Origin: Candidatus Helarchaeota archaeon
Lineage (GTDB): Archaea > Asgardarchaeota > Lokiarchaeia > Helarchaeales > HEL-GB-A
NCBI GenBank assembly: GCA_013375455.1
Contig: JABXJT010000022.1
Location: 4,223 to 68,222 of the forward strand
Length of the DNA stretch: 64,000 nucleotides
Direction: 5' to 3'
In this document: positions 52,658-61,377 of the stretch, one piece after another
How the letters are laid out: each line of letters begins with the position of its first letter
Numbering within the stretch: position 1 is the stretch's first letter
Translations under genes and position numbers: made by a program
Notes under the pieces: model-generated
What the model was told of the DNA's origin: nothing
What the model saw: only the letters and a program-made list of their open reading frames with translations
Databases searched by the model: none

Positions 52658-54163
52658 TTAATATTCAGTGTGCGTGTCAAAATGTCGTAATGTACTTTCA
52701 GCCGTAATGATTCCAATGACTTTTTTATGAGAATCAATGACAGGTAAGGCCGAAATATCGTGTTTCGTCATTTCACGAGCTGAGAAGTCGATTGGATCGT
52801 CCAAAGAGGCAGTATAGACTTTGGTTGTTACAATATCAGCCAAGTTATCGAGGCCACGAGCGATTGCACGAGTAACATCCCATGATGTGACAATTCCCTG
52901 TAATTTGTTTTCCTCATTTACGACTACTATGTGATTAGTTGAGGCATCGATCAATTTTTTGGCCACATCATTAACCGTTTCTTTTAAAGTACAGGTTATG
53001 GCGGGCTTTATAAACGAACGCACGGTCGCTTCCGCTCTAACTTTCATAGGAGTAAAAACACGCGTCGTTGATAAGCGTTCTGCTGGTTCAATTAAGAAAA
53101 ACTCACCGTTCTGGATCCATGTTTTAAGCTTTTTTGCAATTTCTCTTGCTATTTTGAGACTAGATAGAGGGCTTGCGGGAATGGTTGTTCCGTTTAGCTC
53201 AATGCTCCCTGATTTTAGTTCAGCATATGTTACAGTTCGAAGAACTGGGCGTTTTGTGGAAGGTACTCCATAATCTAAGACGCTGGTCGTGATGTCTGCG
53301 TCCGATATTGCTGTTTTACGAGCCAATCCTTCATTTAAAATTGGAATAGGAATTCCGAAACCTACATATAGGGTTGTTCCATATTTCGTGAAGCTTGCAC
53401 CGCGTAAATAGTTGGGGTTAACTCCTGGGTCCTTTAAATCCCCTTTGACCATTATCGTCCCAAATCCATTTGTCGGGCTATGTTGCGTGCCTTCACCAAC
53501 GATATATCCTATACCGCCTCCTAAAAAGATCCGGGTTCCAATGCCAATGGTTTCATAGTCAGGATCATTCATCAAAGGATTTAAGCACCCTGCCCCAGAA
53601 TAGGTAACATTCCGGTAATTAGGTAGCAATTTCCCCATGTAAGTGTAAATGGTTTCTTGTCGTCCATTAGTAGCAACATTATATTTTTGATATCCATTTC
53701 GAGGATTGCATAGAATTGCTTGATTTAGGTCATCTATGGTAAATATTGTCTCAACTTTTTTTCGAGGGTAACAATCAGTTCCATAAGCAGTTGCTCGTAA
53801 TTCAATCGCTTTACCTGATATGAGATCTTCGATGACATGACCGCCACCATATTTAAATGGTCTAGTTTCACTCATTTTCGTTGCGCCAATATATACATCT
53901 ACTGCAGCATTCCCATGATAAGCTTCGACATCATTTAACCATACTTTGTCCATTTTTATGGGGGGATCTGCGTGACCGAAATTAAAAAATGCACCTGATG
54001 AGCACATCGCACCAAATGTTCCCGTGGTAACGACATCAATCTCTTTAGCAGCAGCTTCTTCGCCTTTTTCTGCTACAATTTCAATCATTTCTTCCGCAGT
54101 TACAACTATGGCGTCGCCACGCTTGATTTTCTCGTTAATTTCAGAATATGTTTTTTTCACCAT
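52658..54163 (-). CDS. DUF39-CBS homocysteine biosynthesis protein
   Basis: 501 residues from ATG 54163, set by AAGGTGAT; a GTG at 54175 would sit inside that site. The DUF39 catalytic domain spans about 1-365 (TTGTFGAMCSSGAFFNFGHA, SGAGCLNPLMNDPDYETIGI, GGGIGYIVGEGTQHSPTNGF). Two CBS domains follow (about 375-500). In methanogens this protein with the NIL-ferredoxin replaces classic sulfhydrylases in making homocysteine. The CBS pair suggests adenosyl-ligand control. Its product could enter the methyl cycle with ahcY. Confidence 0.88.
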   Translation of the reverse strand: MVKKTYSEINEKIKRGDAIVVTAEEMIEIVAEKGEEAAAKEIDVVTTGTFGAMCSSGAFFNFGHADPPIKMDKVWLNDVEAYHGNAAVDVYIGATKMSETRPFKYGGGHVIEDLISGKAIELRATAYGTDCYPRKKVETIFTIDDLNQAILCNPRNGYQKYNVATNGRQETIYTYMGKLLPNYRNVTYSGAGCLNPLMNDPDYETIGIGTRIFLGGGIGYIVGEGTQHSPTNGFGTIMVKGDLKDPGVNPNYLRGASFTKYGTTLYVGFGIPIPILNEGLARKTAISDADITTSVLDYGVPSTKRPVLRTVTYAELKSGSIELNGTTIPASPLSSLKIAREIAKKLKTWIQNGEFFLIEPAERLSTTRVFTPMKVRAEATVRSFIKPAITCTLKETVNDVAKKLIDASTNHIVVVNEENKLQGIVTSWDVTRAIARGLDNLADIVTTKVYTASLDDPIDFSAREMTKHDISALPVIDSHKKVIGIITAESTLRHFDTHTEY

Positions 54164-54328
54164 AAAACGAATCACCTTGTAATTCGCAAATCATTAACAG
54201 AGTTTTTTAATATCTTGTAGGAGAAAACATATATAAATGTGACGCATATTTTCGCCGGGAAATATTACTGCCACTCATAAGGTTTGGGAAAAATCCTTCT
54301 ATGCAAAAGAGGTTGTGTCATAGAACCA

Positions 54329-56146
54329 CTATATAAACTCAACAATATCGTCTAAGCCAAATTTGAGTAGAGTTTCCTTTTTTGGAATGCCGTCTGAGTC
54401 CCACCCTCGTAATTCGTAATATAAATTAAGAATTTTTTCATACTGATCCTTATTAATGGTTTTACCCTTAAAGGGACCTTGTGGGACGGGATCATTGAAT
54501 ACTCGCGGGGGTGGATGATCATCTTTACGGGTGACACCACGGCGGAGATTGATTGCGCGTGTTAGCGAGTAAATACCTTCAGATCGTTCCATAAGCTGTT
54601 GAAATGTTGTTTCGATTCCCACCGCGGAAGAATAGAAGCCTGAATAGATATTGGGATCTATATCAAATTCAATCCAAGGAAAGCGACAAGCCCCTATACA
54701 ATCCATTAAAGGACGGAAATGTTGATGGAACATAACCAGTTGTGCCAATTCTTTAAGGGTGTATTTTTTCCGTAATTCATGATAAGCCACCCAAGCACGG
54801 TTATGATGTGCTCCGATATCTGCAGTGGCATACGCTAGTGTCATTCCCAATAAGGCACGCGTATCATAGCCTGATTGCTCTAATCCTTTACAATGTAATG
54901 CAATATTCTTGCATTGTGGCCATTGTTTGATGATGTTTAGAATGCCATCCGCAATAATGTTACCAATGCCTTCTCGCTTACAAATCATTAGAATTAAATC
55001 ATGAACAGCTTGGGTATTTCCCCAACTCAAGTCAATACCGTTACAGTCTTTTTGAGAGACAATTTTTCGTTCATAAGCTTCCATTAAAAGACCAACAAGA
55101 TTGCCGATGGATATAGTATCTACACCAACTTCATTGCAGAGGTCATTCAATTCAACAATTTCTGTTATTGTTTTGATATCGAGGTTGGAACCTAACATGA
55201 CGGCAGTTTCGTATTGAGGGCGAATTCGCGTGCCATTCTCTGTATAAGCCGTACCTTCGCACGCTATAGTGCAATACAGACAGGAATGCGCGCTCCACTC
55301 TGGATATAATTCTTCAAATTTGTTTCCGCTAATTTCCGAGGCATACTCACAAATTGCGTGCTGGAAATTGCGAACAGGTATGATTCCCACCTCATTAACG
55401 CCTTCAACTAAACTTAATGTTCCTTGACGTTGGTAAATATCGGCTAATTTGTGCCCCTTCATGTAAGAATTGGCCTGCTTAAAAACTTCTAGGAGCCTCT
55501 CGTGGTTTGATACTGGAAGTTCATTATCCCCTTGAATTGCAATGGCTTTTAGATTTTTAGAACCCATTACTGCCCCTAAGCCAGTTCTTCCTGCGAATCT
55601 ACGCTCTGATTGAATGGAGGCATATCTGATTAGGTTCTCGCCAGCCGGACCGATGGTGCATACTGCATAGCCTGGGTCACTCAAACTTTTTTTGATTTCC
55701 TTCTCCGATTGGACGGTTCCCTTTCCCCAATAAGAGGTCGCTGGCAAATATTTGATATTTTTATCTTGAATTACAAGAATGGACGGTTTTTCTCTTTTTC
55801 CAGTTAGTATGAGAATATCAAATCCCGCTTGCTTCAATTTCAGCCCGATATGCCCCCCAATGTTAGAATCCCCATAGATGCCAGTTGCAGGCGATAAACT
55901 ATTAAATGAAGTCTTCCCAGAACCCGGTACTAATAAACCAGTGAGAGGACCCGCGGCCATAACAAGAAAATTTTCTGGACTGAGAGGATTTGTTTCAGCG
56001 GATGTTAAGTCCCAAATATGGCGGGCGCCAAATCCTCTGCCGCCTATATATTGTATGGCGAAATGCCTGCTGAGGTTTTTAACCTTGATTTTTTCTGTTG
56101 TGAGATTTATTTCAAGGATCTTACCTGTATAACCACCGAGATTCAT
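54329..56146 (-). CDS. aor: Aldehyde:ferredoxin oxidoreductase (tungsten pterin)
   Basis: 605 residues, full length. The N-terminal GGYTGKILEINLT start, GGRGFGARHIWD, the cofactor region FAGRTGLGAVMGSKNLKA, and the [4Fe-4S] cysteines in CLYCTIAC (about 290) with a later CIGACRFP (about 488) are those of AOR enzymes. It oxidises aldehydes to acids with reduction of ferredoxin. The gene stands alone on the minus strand. The substrate range cannot be told. Confidence 0.9.
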   Translation of the reverse strand: MNLGGYTGKILEINLTTEKIKVKNLSRHFAIQYIGGRGFGARHIWDLTSAETNPLSPENFLVMAAGPLTGLLVPGSGKTSFNSLSPATGIYGDSNIGGHIGLKLKQAGFDILILTGKREKPSILVIQDKNIKYLPATSYWGKGTVQSEKEIKKSLSDPGYAVCTIGPAGENLIRYASIQSERRFAGRTGLGAVMGSKNLKAIAIQGDNELPVSNHERLLEVFKQANSYMKGHKLADIYQRQGTLSLVEGVNEVGIIPVRNFQHAICEYASEISGNKFEELYPEWSAHSCLYCTIACEGTAYTENGTRIRPQYETAVMLGSNLDIKTITEIVELNDLCNEVGVDTISIGNLVGLLMEAYERKIVSQKDCNGIDLSWGNTQAVHDLILMICKREGIGNIIADGILNIIKQWPQCKNIALHCKGLEQSGYDTRALLGMTLAYATADIGAHHNRAWVAYHELRKKYTLKELAQLVMFHQHFRPLMDCIGACRFPWIEFDIDPNIYSGFYSSAVGIETTFQQLMERSEGIYSLTRAINLRRGVTRKDDHPPPRVFNDPVPQGPFKGKTINKDQYEKILNLYYELRGWDSDGIPKKETLLKFGLDDIVEFI

Positions 56147-56334
56147 TTATTTATCACTTAATCTTTTCTAAGGGTGTGAAACATTGGTCTTCTTTACGAG
56201 ATTTGTTCCTATTTTAAAGCAGATTCTGCAATATAAAAACAATTCTAAAAATTCAACGGTTTATAGATTATAATGGTTTTGAAAATTAATTTAGGGAATC
56301 GATTAATATTAGAAAAGAAATAATGTCAAATGTA

Positions 56335-57564
56335 TTAAAGTAGTATTTTAATTGTTTCCTTTGTAGTGGATTCAATTGCTTTTTCGATATAGCTCCGAAG
56401 ATCCCGCATTTTAATTAAATTCCGTTCATAATTATCGTTCATTCGAGAATATTTTTGCTCAACATCAGAAATATTTTTTTCAACATTTGCAATTTCAGTT
56501 TTAATCTCTTCTAATTTCTCTAATAAACCTTCTTTCTTCAATTTTTGGGAGATTTCTTGGAACTTTTGATAAGAGTTTTTGTAATCCTGTCGAATGGTTA
56601 ATAATGATCCGCTATTGATGGTTTCAATCTCCTTTACTAATTTTTTCTCATCACGCGTTTTTAATTTTAAGCGTGGGGCCGCCTTTTTTAATTCAAGCAA
56701 CACCATTTTTAGATTTGAATAATCATCCTGTTCAGCAAAAAATGTTTCAAGAGGATTAGTGGTGTATTTGGCGAGTTGCTCGCTACAACCAGGACGGACA
56801 AAATAATTAGCCTCTGCTAAAAATTTTTCAAATTTTCGGAGCGGTTTCCGGAAATAACCCAGTATCCCCCTTAAGTTTTGTATGAGGAGCGATAATTCAT
56901 CCTCTAATTTATTTCTTTCAGAAATTAAAGGAGTTTTATTAATGGAATCATGCTTTTTTTCGTGTTCAGATTTTTCATCTCTTAATTCAGATAGTTCAGC
57001 TTCTATAATCTTCATTTCCTCTTTGAGAATAGTTATATCTTCGAGGAGACCTTGCATCTTCTCAATTTGGTCGAAAATATCCTCGTAAACCTTAACCTTT
57101 TTCAATTTTTTTTCGATAAACCCTTCGAGATTATTCCATTCACTATGCACGCCTTTGGTATGATAATTTATCTCTTGAATATTCGTTCTGAAAGTTTGTC
57201 CTGAGGCACGACCCAATCTAGAAATCCATCGCCGACCGATTTGCCATAAATATTGCAGAAGATTTTTGATGCTTGTTGAATATTTGGACACTTTTTCGAA
57301 GAGAAGAGGTTCCTCAGGAGGTTCAATATCACCAATCCGGTCTAGATATTTTTTTACCAAATTTTCAATTGATCTACTCGTTATTTCATCTCGTTCAGAA
57401 ATGGTAGATGCATCTGATAAGCGATTACAGGATGAGCGAATGTCATTTAAAGCTAATTGAATTTTATCGATAATTTTTTGAGCCTTTTTCCTCGGGGGTT
57501 CCACTTGTTTTCTAACTTTATCGGAAAACCAGCTGGGGAGATCTGCTATTGGTATTTCTCGCAT
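56335..57564 (-). CDS. Long coiled-coil protein
   Basis: About 409 residues from ATG 57564 (a GTG three codons earlier is possible). The N-terminal 60 residues are basic and helical; the rest contains long heptad stretches (LLEDITILKEEMKIIEAELS, EEIKTEIANVEKNISDVEQK). A Tyr/Cys-bearing break lies near 255-275. No signal peptide or membrane helix. It follows the next coiled-coil gene after about 20 bases in the same operon. The function is unknown. Confidence 0.6.
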   Translation of the reverse strand: MREIPIADLPSWFSDKVRKQVEPPRKKAQKIIDKIQLALNDIRSSCNRLSDASTISERDEITSRSIENLVKKYLDRIGDIEPPEEPLLFEKVSKYSTSIKNLLQYLWQIGRRWISRLGRASGQTFRTNIQEINYHTKGVHSEWNNLEGFIEKKLKKVKVYEDIFDQIEKMQGLLEDITILKEEMKIIEAELSELRDEKSEHEKKHDSINKTPLISERNKLEDELSLLIQNLRGILGYFRKPLRKFEKFLAEANYFVRPGCSEQLAKYTTNPLETFFAEQDDYSNLKMVLLELKKAAPRLKLKTRDEKKLVKEIETINSGSLLTIRQDYKNSYQKFQEISQKLKKEGLLEKLEEIKTEIANVEKNISDVEQKYSRMNDNYERNLIKMRDLRSYIEKAIESTTKETIKILL

Positions 57565-57584
57565 AATTCTCACAAATTTTAGAC

Positions 57585-58682
57585 CTAAAGTGTAATGTAT
57601 TTACTTTTCATTTCATCTTCCAAATCCTCATCAAGCGAGGATTGAGTGAGCGGCTTTTCAGAGATTTCTGAAAGCAATGAACGGGCTTCTACTTCATCAA
57701 AACGTCCAGAAAGCTGGATTTTTAGTTTATTTAATAAAGAACTTCGTTCGCTCAATTCTTTTTGGAGGTCTTGTACCTTGTTTTTCCAAACTTGAAGTTC
57801 TCCAGATGAAGCACTAGTTCCTCCTGGTGTTTCAGCTGACAGGCCTGTGGAACTCGTCAGACGCGTGCGTAAATCTTCTATTTCTGCATCTCGTTCAGTA
57901 ACAGCGGATTGTAGAGATTGAATTCTTGTTTCTAATAAATCAATACGGGCTAATTGAATTTCCAGTTCAGAAATTTTTCCATCTTTTTCTTTAATTCTTT
58001 GTCCAGCATTCGATAGTTGAGTTTTCATTGTTTCAATTTTGGCGATATATTCGGCAGCTCCACTTTGGAAATCTTTTCCTTCCACGATATTTTGGAGCAT
58101 TTTAATAACGCCTTCTTGCTCTGCAATTTTATTTTTCAGTTCTGTAATGGTGTCCTCATCAGCAGGTATTGTACTAGGTGCTTCTAAATCGCGAGCAACT
58201 GAACTGAAAAATTCGTCAATATCGGCTTGAATCTCGATTAAATTATTAATAAGAGCATCATATAACTTGGGTAATGTTTTAAGGTAAGATTTCCCGATGT
58301 TTGAAAGAACATCTTGAAATGATGTCGTTCTTGCATCAAATCGCTTCACGGGAAACTCAGAAAGCACAATTTCAGAACCTTTAGGAAGTGTTTTGATGTA
58401 ATCTCTGGGATTTTCATGTTTTTCTAATAAAAGTGAGAGAACAAAATTTGGAGCAATATGATATTTAGAGGTAATTAATCCGGAAAAGAAACTAACAACA
58501 TTTAATTCTTTTTCATGTAAAGTAATGGCATTGGCATCCAAATTTCGCATTCGATGAGCGCTTCCGATTCTCATTATTTCTTCATCTGTAATAGAAACAC
58601 TTTCAGGATGCTTATGGATGAGGAAGAATCCTTCCTTATTTGTCCAGCCAATCAAAACAATACCTTTCGGCACGTATCTCAC
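57585..58682 (-). CDS. Longin/roadblock-like N-domain plus coiled coil
   Basis: 365 residues. The N-terminal about 130 begin YVPKGIVLIGWTNKEGFFLI and include APNFVLSLLLEKHENPRDYI, which look like a longin/roadblock fold. The opening strand is alike to that of the fused GTPase at 37384-38415 (KGIVLSQFNEKMGP). Residues about 175-330 are coiled coil (ELKNKIAEQEGVIKMLQNIV). GTG starts at 58682 or 58673. It is divergent from the RAMP cassette, sharing a 300-base control region. A GTPase-linked adaptor role is inference. Confidence 0.6.
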   Translation of the reverse strand: MRYVPKGIVLIGWTNKEGFFLIHKHPESVSITDEEIMRIGSAHRMRNLDANAITLHEKELNVVSFFSGLITSKYHIAPNFVLSLLLEKHENPRDYIKTLPKGSEIVLSEFPVKRFDARTTSFQDVLSNIGKSYLKTLPKLYDALINNLIEIQADIDEFFSSVARDLEAPSTIPADEDTITELKNKIAEQEGVIKMLQNIVEGKDFQSGAAEYIAKIETMKTQLSNAGQRIKEKDGKISELEIQLARIDLLETRIQSLQSAVTERDAEIEDLRTRLTSSTGLSAETPGGTSASSGELQVWKNKVQDLQKELSERSSLLNKLKIQLSGRFDEVEARSLLSEISEKPLTQSSLDEDLEDEMKSKYITL

Positions 58683-59020
58683 CAGAATGAATAGCTTTCA
58701 TCGAAATTTCAAGTTTTTTAAAAACAATTCCTCTTTTTTAAGAACAATTATTCAATTCTTATCTTAAAATTTTATTGGTATAATATTTTTTAGCTTCCAT
58801 GCAAAAAATGATTATTTGAAGGTAGTTCTGAAAGTACTTTTAAACTTACGGAGTCTAAGGGGAGTAACTGAAAGTATTTTGCGCAAATGATGCAATATTA
58901 CGTGAGATTTTTAAGTAATGCAGTAGTACTGAAATTAATAGATAAGGATAGTCTTAGAAAAAAAGTGTAGTTTATATATGGATTTTGGAAATTAAATGTA
59001 GAAAATCTGAGGTGATTTGT
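58683..59020. promoter_or_regulatory. Divergent control region of RAMP cassette and coiled-coil operon
   Basis: 338 bases without a gene. They hold three imperfect copies of a GTAGTTCTGAAAGTACTTTT-like element around 58821-58841, 58861-58881 and 58922-58941, and a TATA box at 58971-58980. The first element contains the palindrome AAAGTACTTT. Repeated half-sites at a divergent promoter suggest a repressor site. Confidence 0.45.
58971..58980 (+). promoter_or_regulatory. TATA box of the RAMP cassette
   Basis: TTTATATATG, with an A-rich BRE-like stretch before it (AGAAAAAAAGTG). It lies about 40-50 bases upstream of the ATG at 59021, so transcription would begin near 59000 and leave room for the GAGGTGAT ribosome binding site. 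It rules out the longer TTG start at 58985. Confidence 0.55.
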
Positions 59021-59968
59021 ATGAATAGTAATAAACAAATAATTCGTTTTACCTTGCTGTGCGAGTCCTTTACCAACCGGAGCAATGTATTAGTGATGGT
59101 TGGCCAAGCGAAAAATGAGCGGGATCGGAGACAGACCTCGCCTTTCGCAAAGGTTGGTCGAATTGCAGGGCAGACAATTCGCGGTTGGATACGGCATACG
59201 ATGGAAAAGCTTCTCCTTATGAATGGTGTTAGTGTCTGTCATCCCATTTCAAAAATCAGTGCGACGAGTGATCGTAACAAGGAGTATTTTAAAGAAGATT
59301 TAACATTAGGGTATCATTCCCGTGGTGACTGTGCGGAAAAGGGGGGTTGTCTAATCTACCAAATCTTTGGGGATTTGGATGCACCAGGCAATTTAATTGT
59401 ACCTTCCGCATACTTCTACCCGACAACGACGGGTAATGGGAGGGTGACTAAAGAAATTAACAAGGTTTTCGGGTCAGTGGGTGGTGGGCGAATTGAATTA
59501 ACCCATTGTAGTCCTCGGGCGCGAGCGAAGTCCCATAGAACTTATATGTCGATGGAGACAATCGTAGGTGTAATGATTAAAGCTCCAGTCAATCTCATTT
59601 TAATTCAAGCAAATCGGGATCATGAAGTTGCACTTCTAAAAACATTGGAATTTCTTAAGACAATGAATCAAGAGTATGAGTACGATTTTTTATTAGGCGG
59701 AATGCGCGGGCAAGGCTATGGGCGGGCAGCACTTCTACCCATGATGCAAAAGAGTAAAAAAACTAAACAAAAATCACTTGCGCCCAATGAAGAGGGAGAA
59801 GAATTGGAAGAGGGGAATGGAACCTATAAAATCCAATTTAAATTAACCAAGCCCCAAGGTGAAAAATTAGAGCAGGATTTTCAGTCTATTATCGCAAAGG
59901 AAAAGAAGAGATTTTCCCCTTCGATGGAAGATATAGATGTTAAAGAGGTTGTTGAGGCATCTTTATAA
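59021..59968 (+). CDS. Cas7-like RAMP protein with putative zinc site
   Basis: 315 residues from ATG 59021 (GAGGTGAT upstream). RAMP hallmarks: an opening strand IIRFTLLCESF, the Cas7-type loop-helix RIAGQTIRGWIRHTMEKLL (about 47-65), and a glycine-rich loop GGMRGQGYGR (226-235). C73, H74, H99, C104 and C110 could bind zinc, as in some Cas7/Csc2 proteins. IYQIFGDLDAPGNLIVPSAY (113-130) also has a Cas7 look. The last 75 residues are charged and may be an appendix. It should coat an RNA if it acts like Cas7. Csc2, Csf2 or a separate branch are all possible. Confidence 0.65.
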   Translation: MNSNKQIIRFTLLCESFTNRSNVLVMVGQAKNERDRRQTSPFAKVGRIAGQTIRGWIRHTMEKLLLMNGVSVCHPISKISATSDRNKEYFKEDLTLGYHSRGDCAEKGGCLIYQIFGDLDAPGNLIVPSAYFYPTTTGNGRVTKEINKVFGSVGGGRIELTHCSPRARAKSHRTYMSMETIVGVMIKAPVNLILIQANRDHEVALLKTLEFLKTMNQEYEYDFLLGGMRGQGYGRAALLPMMQKSKKTKQKSLAPNEEGEELEEGNGTYKIQFKLTKPQGEKLEQDFQSIIAKEKKRFSPSMEDIDVKEVVEASL

Positions 59969-59969
59969 A

Positions 59970-60698
59970 ATGAACCAAATTTTGAGATTGCTTTTCCAGT
60001 TTCAGTCCGAATATTCGGGAGACCCTCGCTTCATCTCGGGGAATGCCTTCCGCCACGCGCTTTCGCAACAAGTGAATGCTTCGATTGGTATTTTTACGGA
60101 TTTATATCAGCTCAGACCTCCAAAAACGTATTACGAGTTCTTTCTAATTCGTACTAAAAAATGCTTTGCTTACCCTCATTTTGAGAAATTCTTTGATAAG
60201 AATAGTAATTCAACAAGCTTTCGATTTTTCTGCACCCCTCGTTTTGTCACTTTCGATATCCTAGCCCCTCCTTCTGATCTGCTTGATACCATCCGAGGCT
60301 TAGAGCCCCTTCAGTTCGGGGGCTGTCGGCATAGCGGATATGGAGCGGTTACACTACATGATTCACTCTATATAGATTTAGATAAATTACCAATGCCTGA
60401 TCAAGCTTCCCACCTTACCTTAATCTCACCGATGATCCATCTTCCTCCATTTGTTGAAAGATATAACTGCCGGCGGGAGCAGATGAACATTTGGAATAAT
60501 GGACATAAAAATCAAGTTGAAGTTATTGCGCCGGGGCAGTTCTTCCGCGTGAAACGAGGAAAAGACATCCCCAAGCTTGCAAAGAAAGGTATTTTACGAA
60601 AAATTAAAGCGAATAAAGCCTTATTCAGCCAGTTCGGATTCGGAGAATTTATGCTCAATGATTGGAAACCAGGTGAGGTAGAGAATGGACCAAAATGA
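59970..60698 (+). CDS. Second RAMP protein (Cas5/Cas6/Csm4-like)
   Basis: 242 residues from ATG 59970, 1 base after the previous stop; a longer start inside the first gene is less likely. The first RRM-like half has FISGNAFRHALSQQ (about 21-34) and a glycine-rich loop FGGCRHSGYGAVTL (116-129). The second half opens with LTLISPMIHLPPF and ends in a second loop FGFGEFML (222-229). Two ferredoxin-like halves with G-loops fit Cas5, Cas6 or Csm4-type RAMPs. A catalytic triad for Cas6 is not obvious, so a structural Cas5-like role is slightly favoured. Confidence 0.6.
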   Translation: MNQILRLLFQFQSEYSGDPRFISGNAFRHALSQQVNASIGIFTDLYQLRPPKTYYEFFLIRTKKCFAYPHFEKFFDKNSNSTSFRFFCTPRFVTFDILAPPSDLLDTIRGLEPLQFGGCRHSGYGAVTLHDSLYIDLDKLPMPDQASHLTLISPMIHLPPFVERYNCRREQMNIWNNGHKNQVEVIAPGQFFRVKRGKDIPKLAKKGILRKIKANKALFSQFGFGEFMLNDWKPGEVENGPK

Positions 60699-61377
60699 AG
60701 AGTTCTTAAAAGTACTTCAACATGATCTCCACAAAGTGCAGGTTCCGAGAGCACTACCACATAAAATAGCAATGCCCAATGCGAAAGCTCAGGAGGCAGA
60801 TGCGCTTGCTGCGTGGTTAGGGCGCAATTTTCAACGAGACTCATTTGAAAAAACAATATATCGTAAGTCACTAATTTTCCCGTTACGAAATTTTCAGAAC
60901 CCTCGAACATTGGTAAGCCAGCATCGGGCGGAAGTCATTGATCTATTCAAGGAAGATGATGCAATCAGGTTACATAACGCTATACTTAATTCAAAGCTCA
61001 TAAATCTCTATTGTGAGGCGCGTTATTATCCATATAGCTCTTTAAAATATCATATCCTTCTCACTTGTGCATTTTACTATAATATGAAACATAAATTCAA
61101 GTTAAAAGAATTGTATCTTTGTGAGAACTTACCTATTAAGAGCCCATTCCAAATCATTTTTCAAGATCAGGAGAGGACGTGGGCCATTCTCCCTGTTCGT
61201 CGCAAAGATGGGCTCTCTCGCATCTGGCCAAAGTTCTATCAGAGTTGGGATTATAGGAAAAAAATAAGCTTGGGAGGTGATCACCGAATCCTCGCTGGAG
61301 TTCTTTCATTCATCAGTAGTTGGACGGCGGCGTTAGCGAGCATCGAGGATTTTCGCGAATTTTTAGAAGATACTTAA
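60685..61377 (+). CDS. Unrecognised third protein of the RAMP cassette (230 aa)
   Basis: Overlaps the preceding RAMP gene by 14 bases, with GGTGAGG before the ATG, so it is co-translated. The N-terminal 60 residues are helical (KAQEADALAAWLGRNFQRDS), the middle has ARYYPYSSLKYHILLTCAFY, and the C-terminal part (FQDQERTWAILPVRRKDGLS, GGDHRILAGVLSFISSWTAA) mixes strands and helices. It has no glycine-rich RAMP loop, HD, Walker or nuclease motif that I can see. By position it may be the large or small subunit analogue of a class 1 complex. It has no known family to me. Confidence 0.6.
   Translation: MDQNEEFLKVLQHDLHKVQVPRALPHKIAMPNAKAQEADALAAWLGRNFQRDSFEKTIYRKSLIFPLRNFQNPRTLVSQHRAEVIDLFKEDDAIRLHNAILNSKLINLYCEARYYPYSSLKYHILLTCAFYYNMKHKFKLKELYLCENLPIKSPFQIIFQDQERTWAILPVRRKDGLSRIWPKFYQSWDYRKKISLGGDHRILAGVLSFISSWTAALASIEDFREFLEDT

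Noticed and set aside
59021..59968. Firm naming of the Cas7-like protein as Csc2 (type I-D)
   Set aside because: The possible zinc site and size fit, but Csc1, Cas10d and Cas3 are absent and the N-terminus does not clearly match, so only the RAMP/Cas7 level is claimed.
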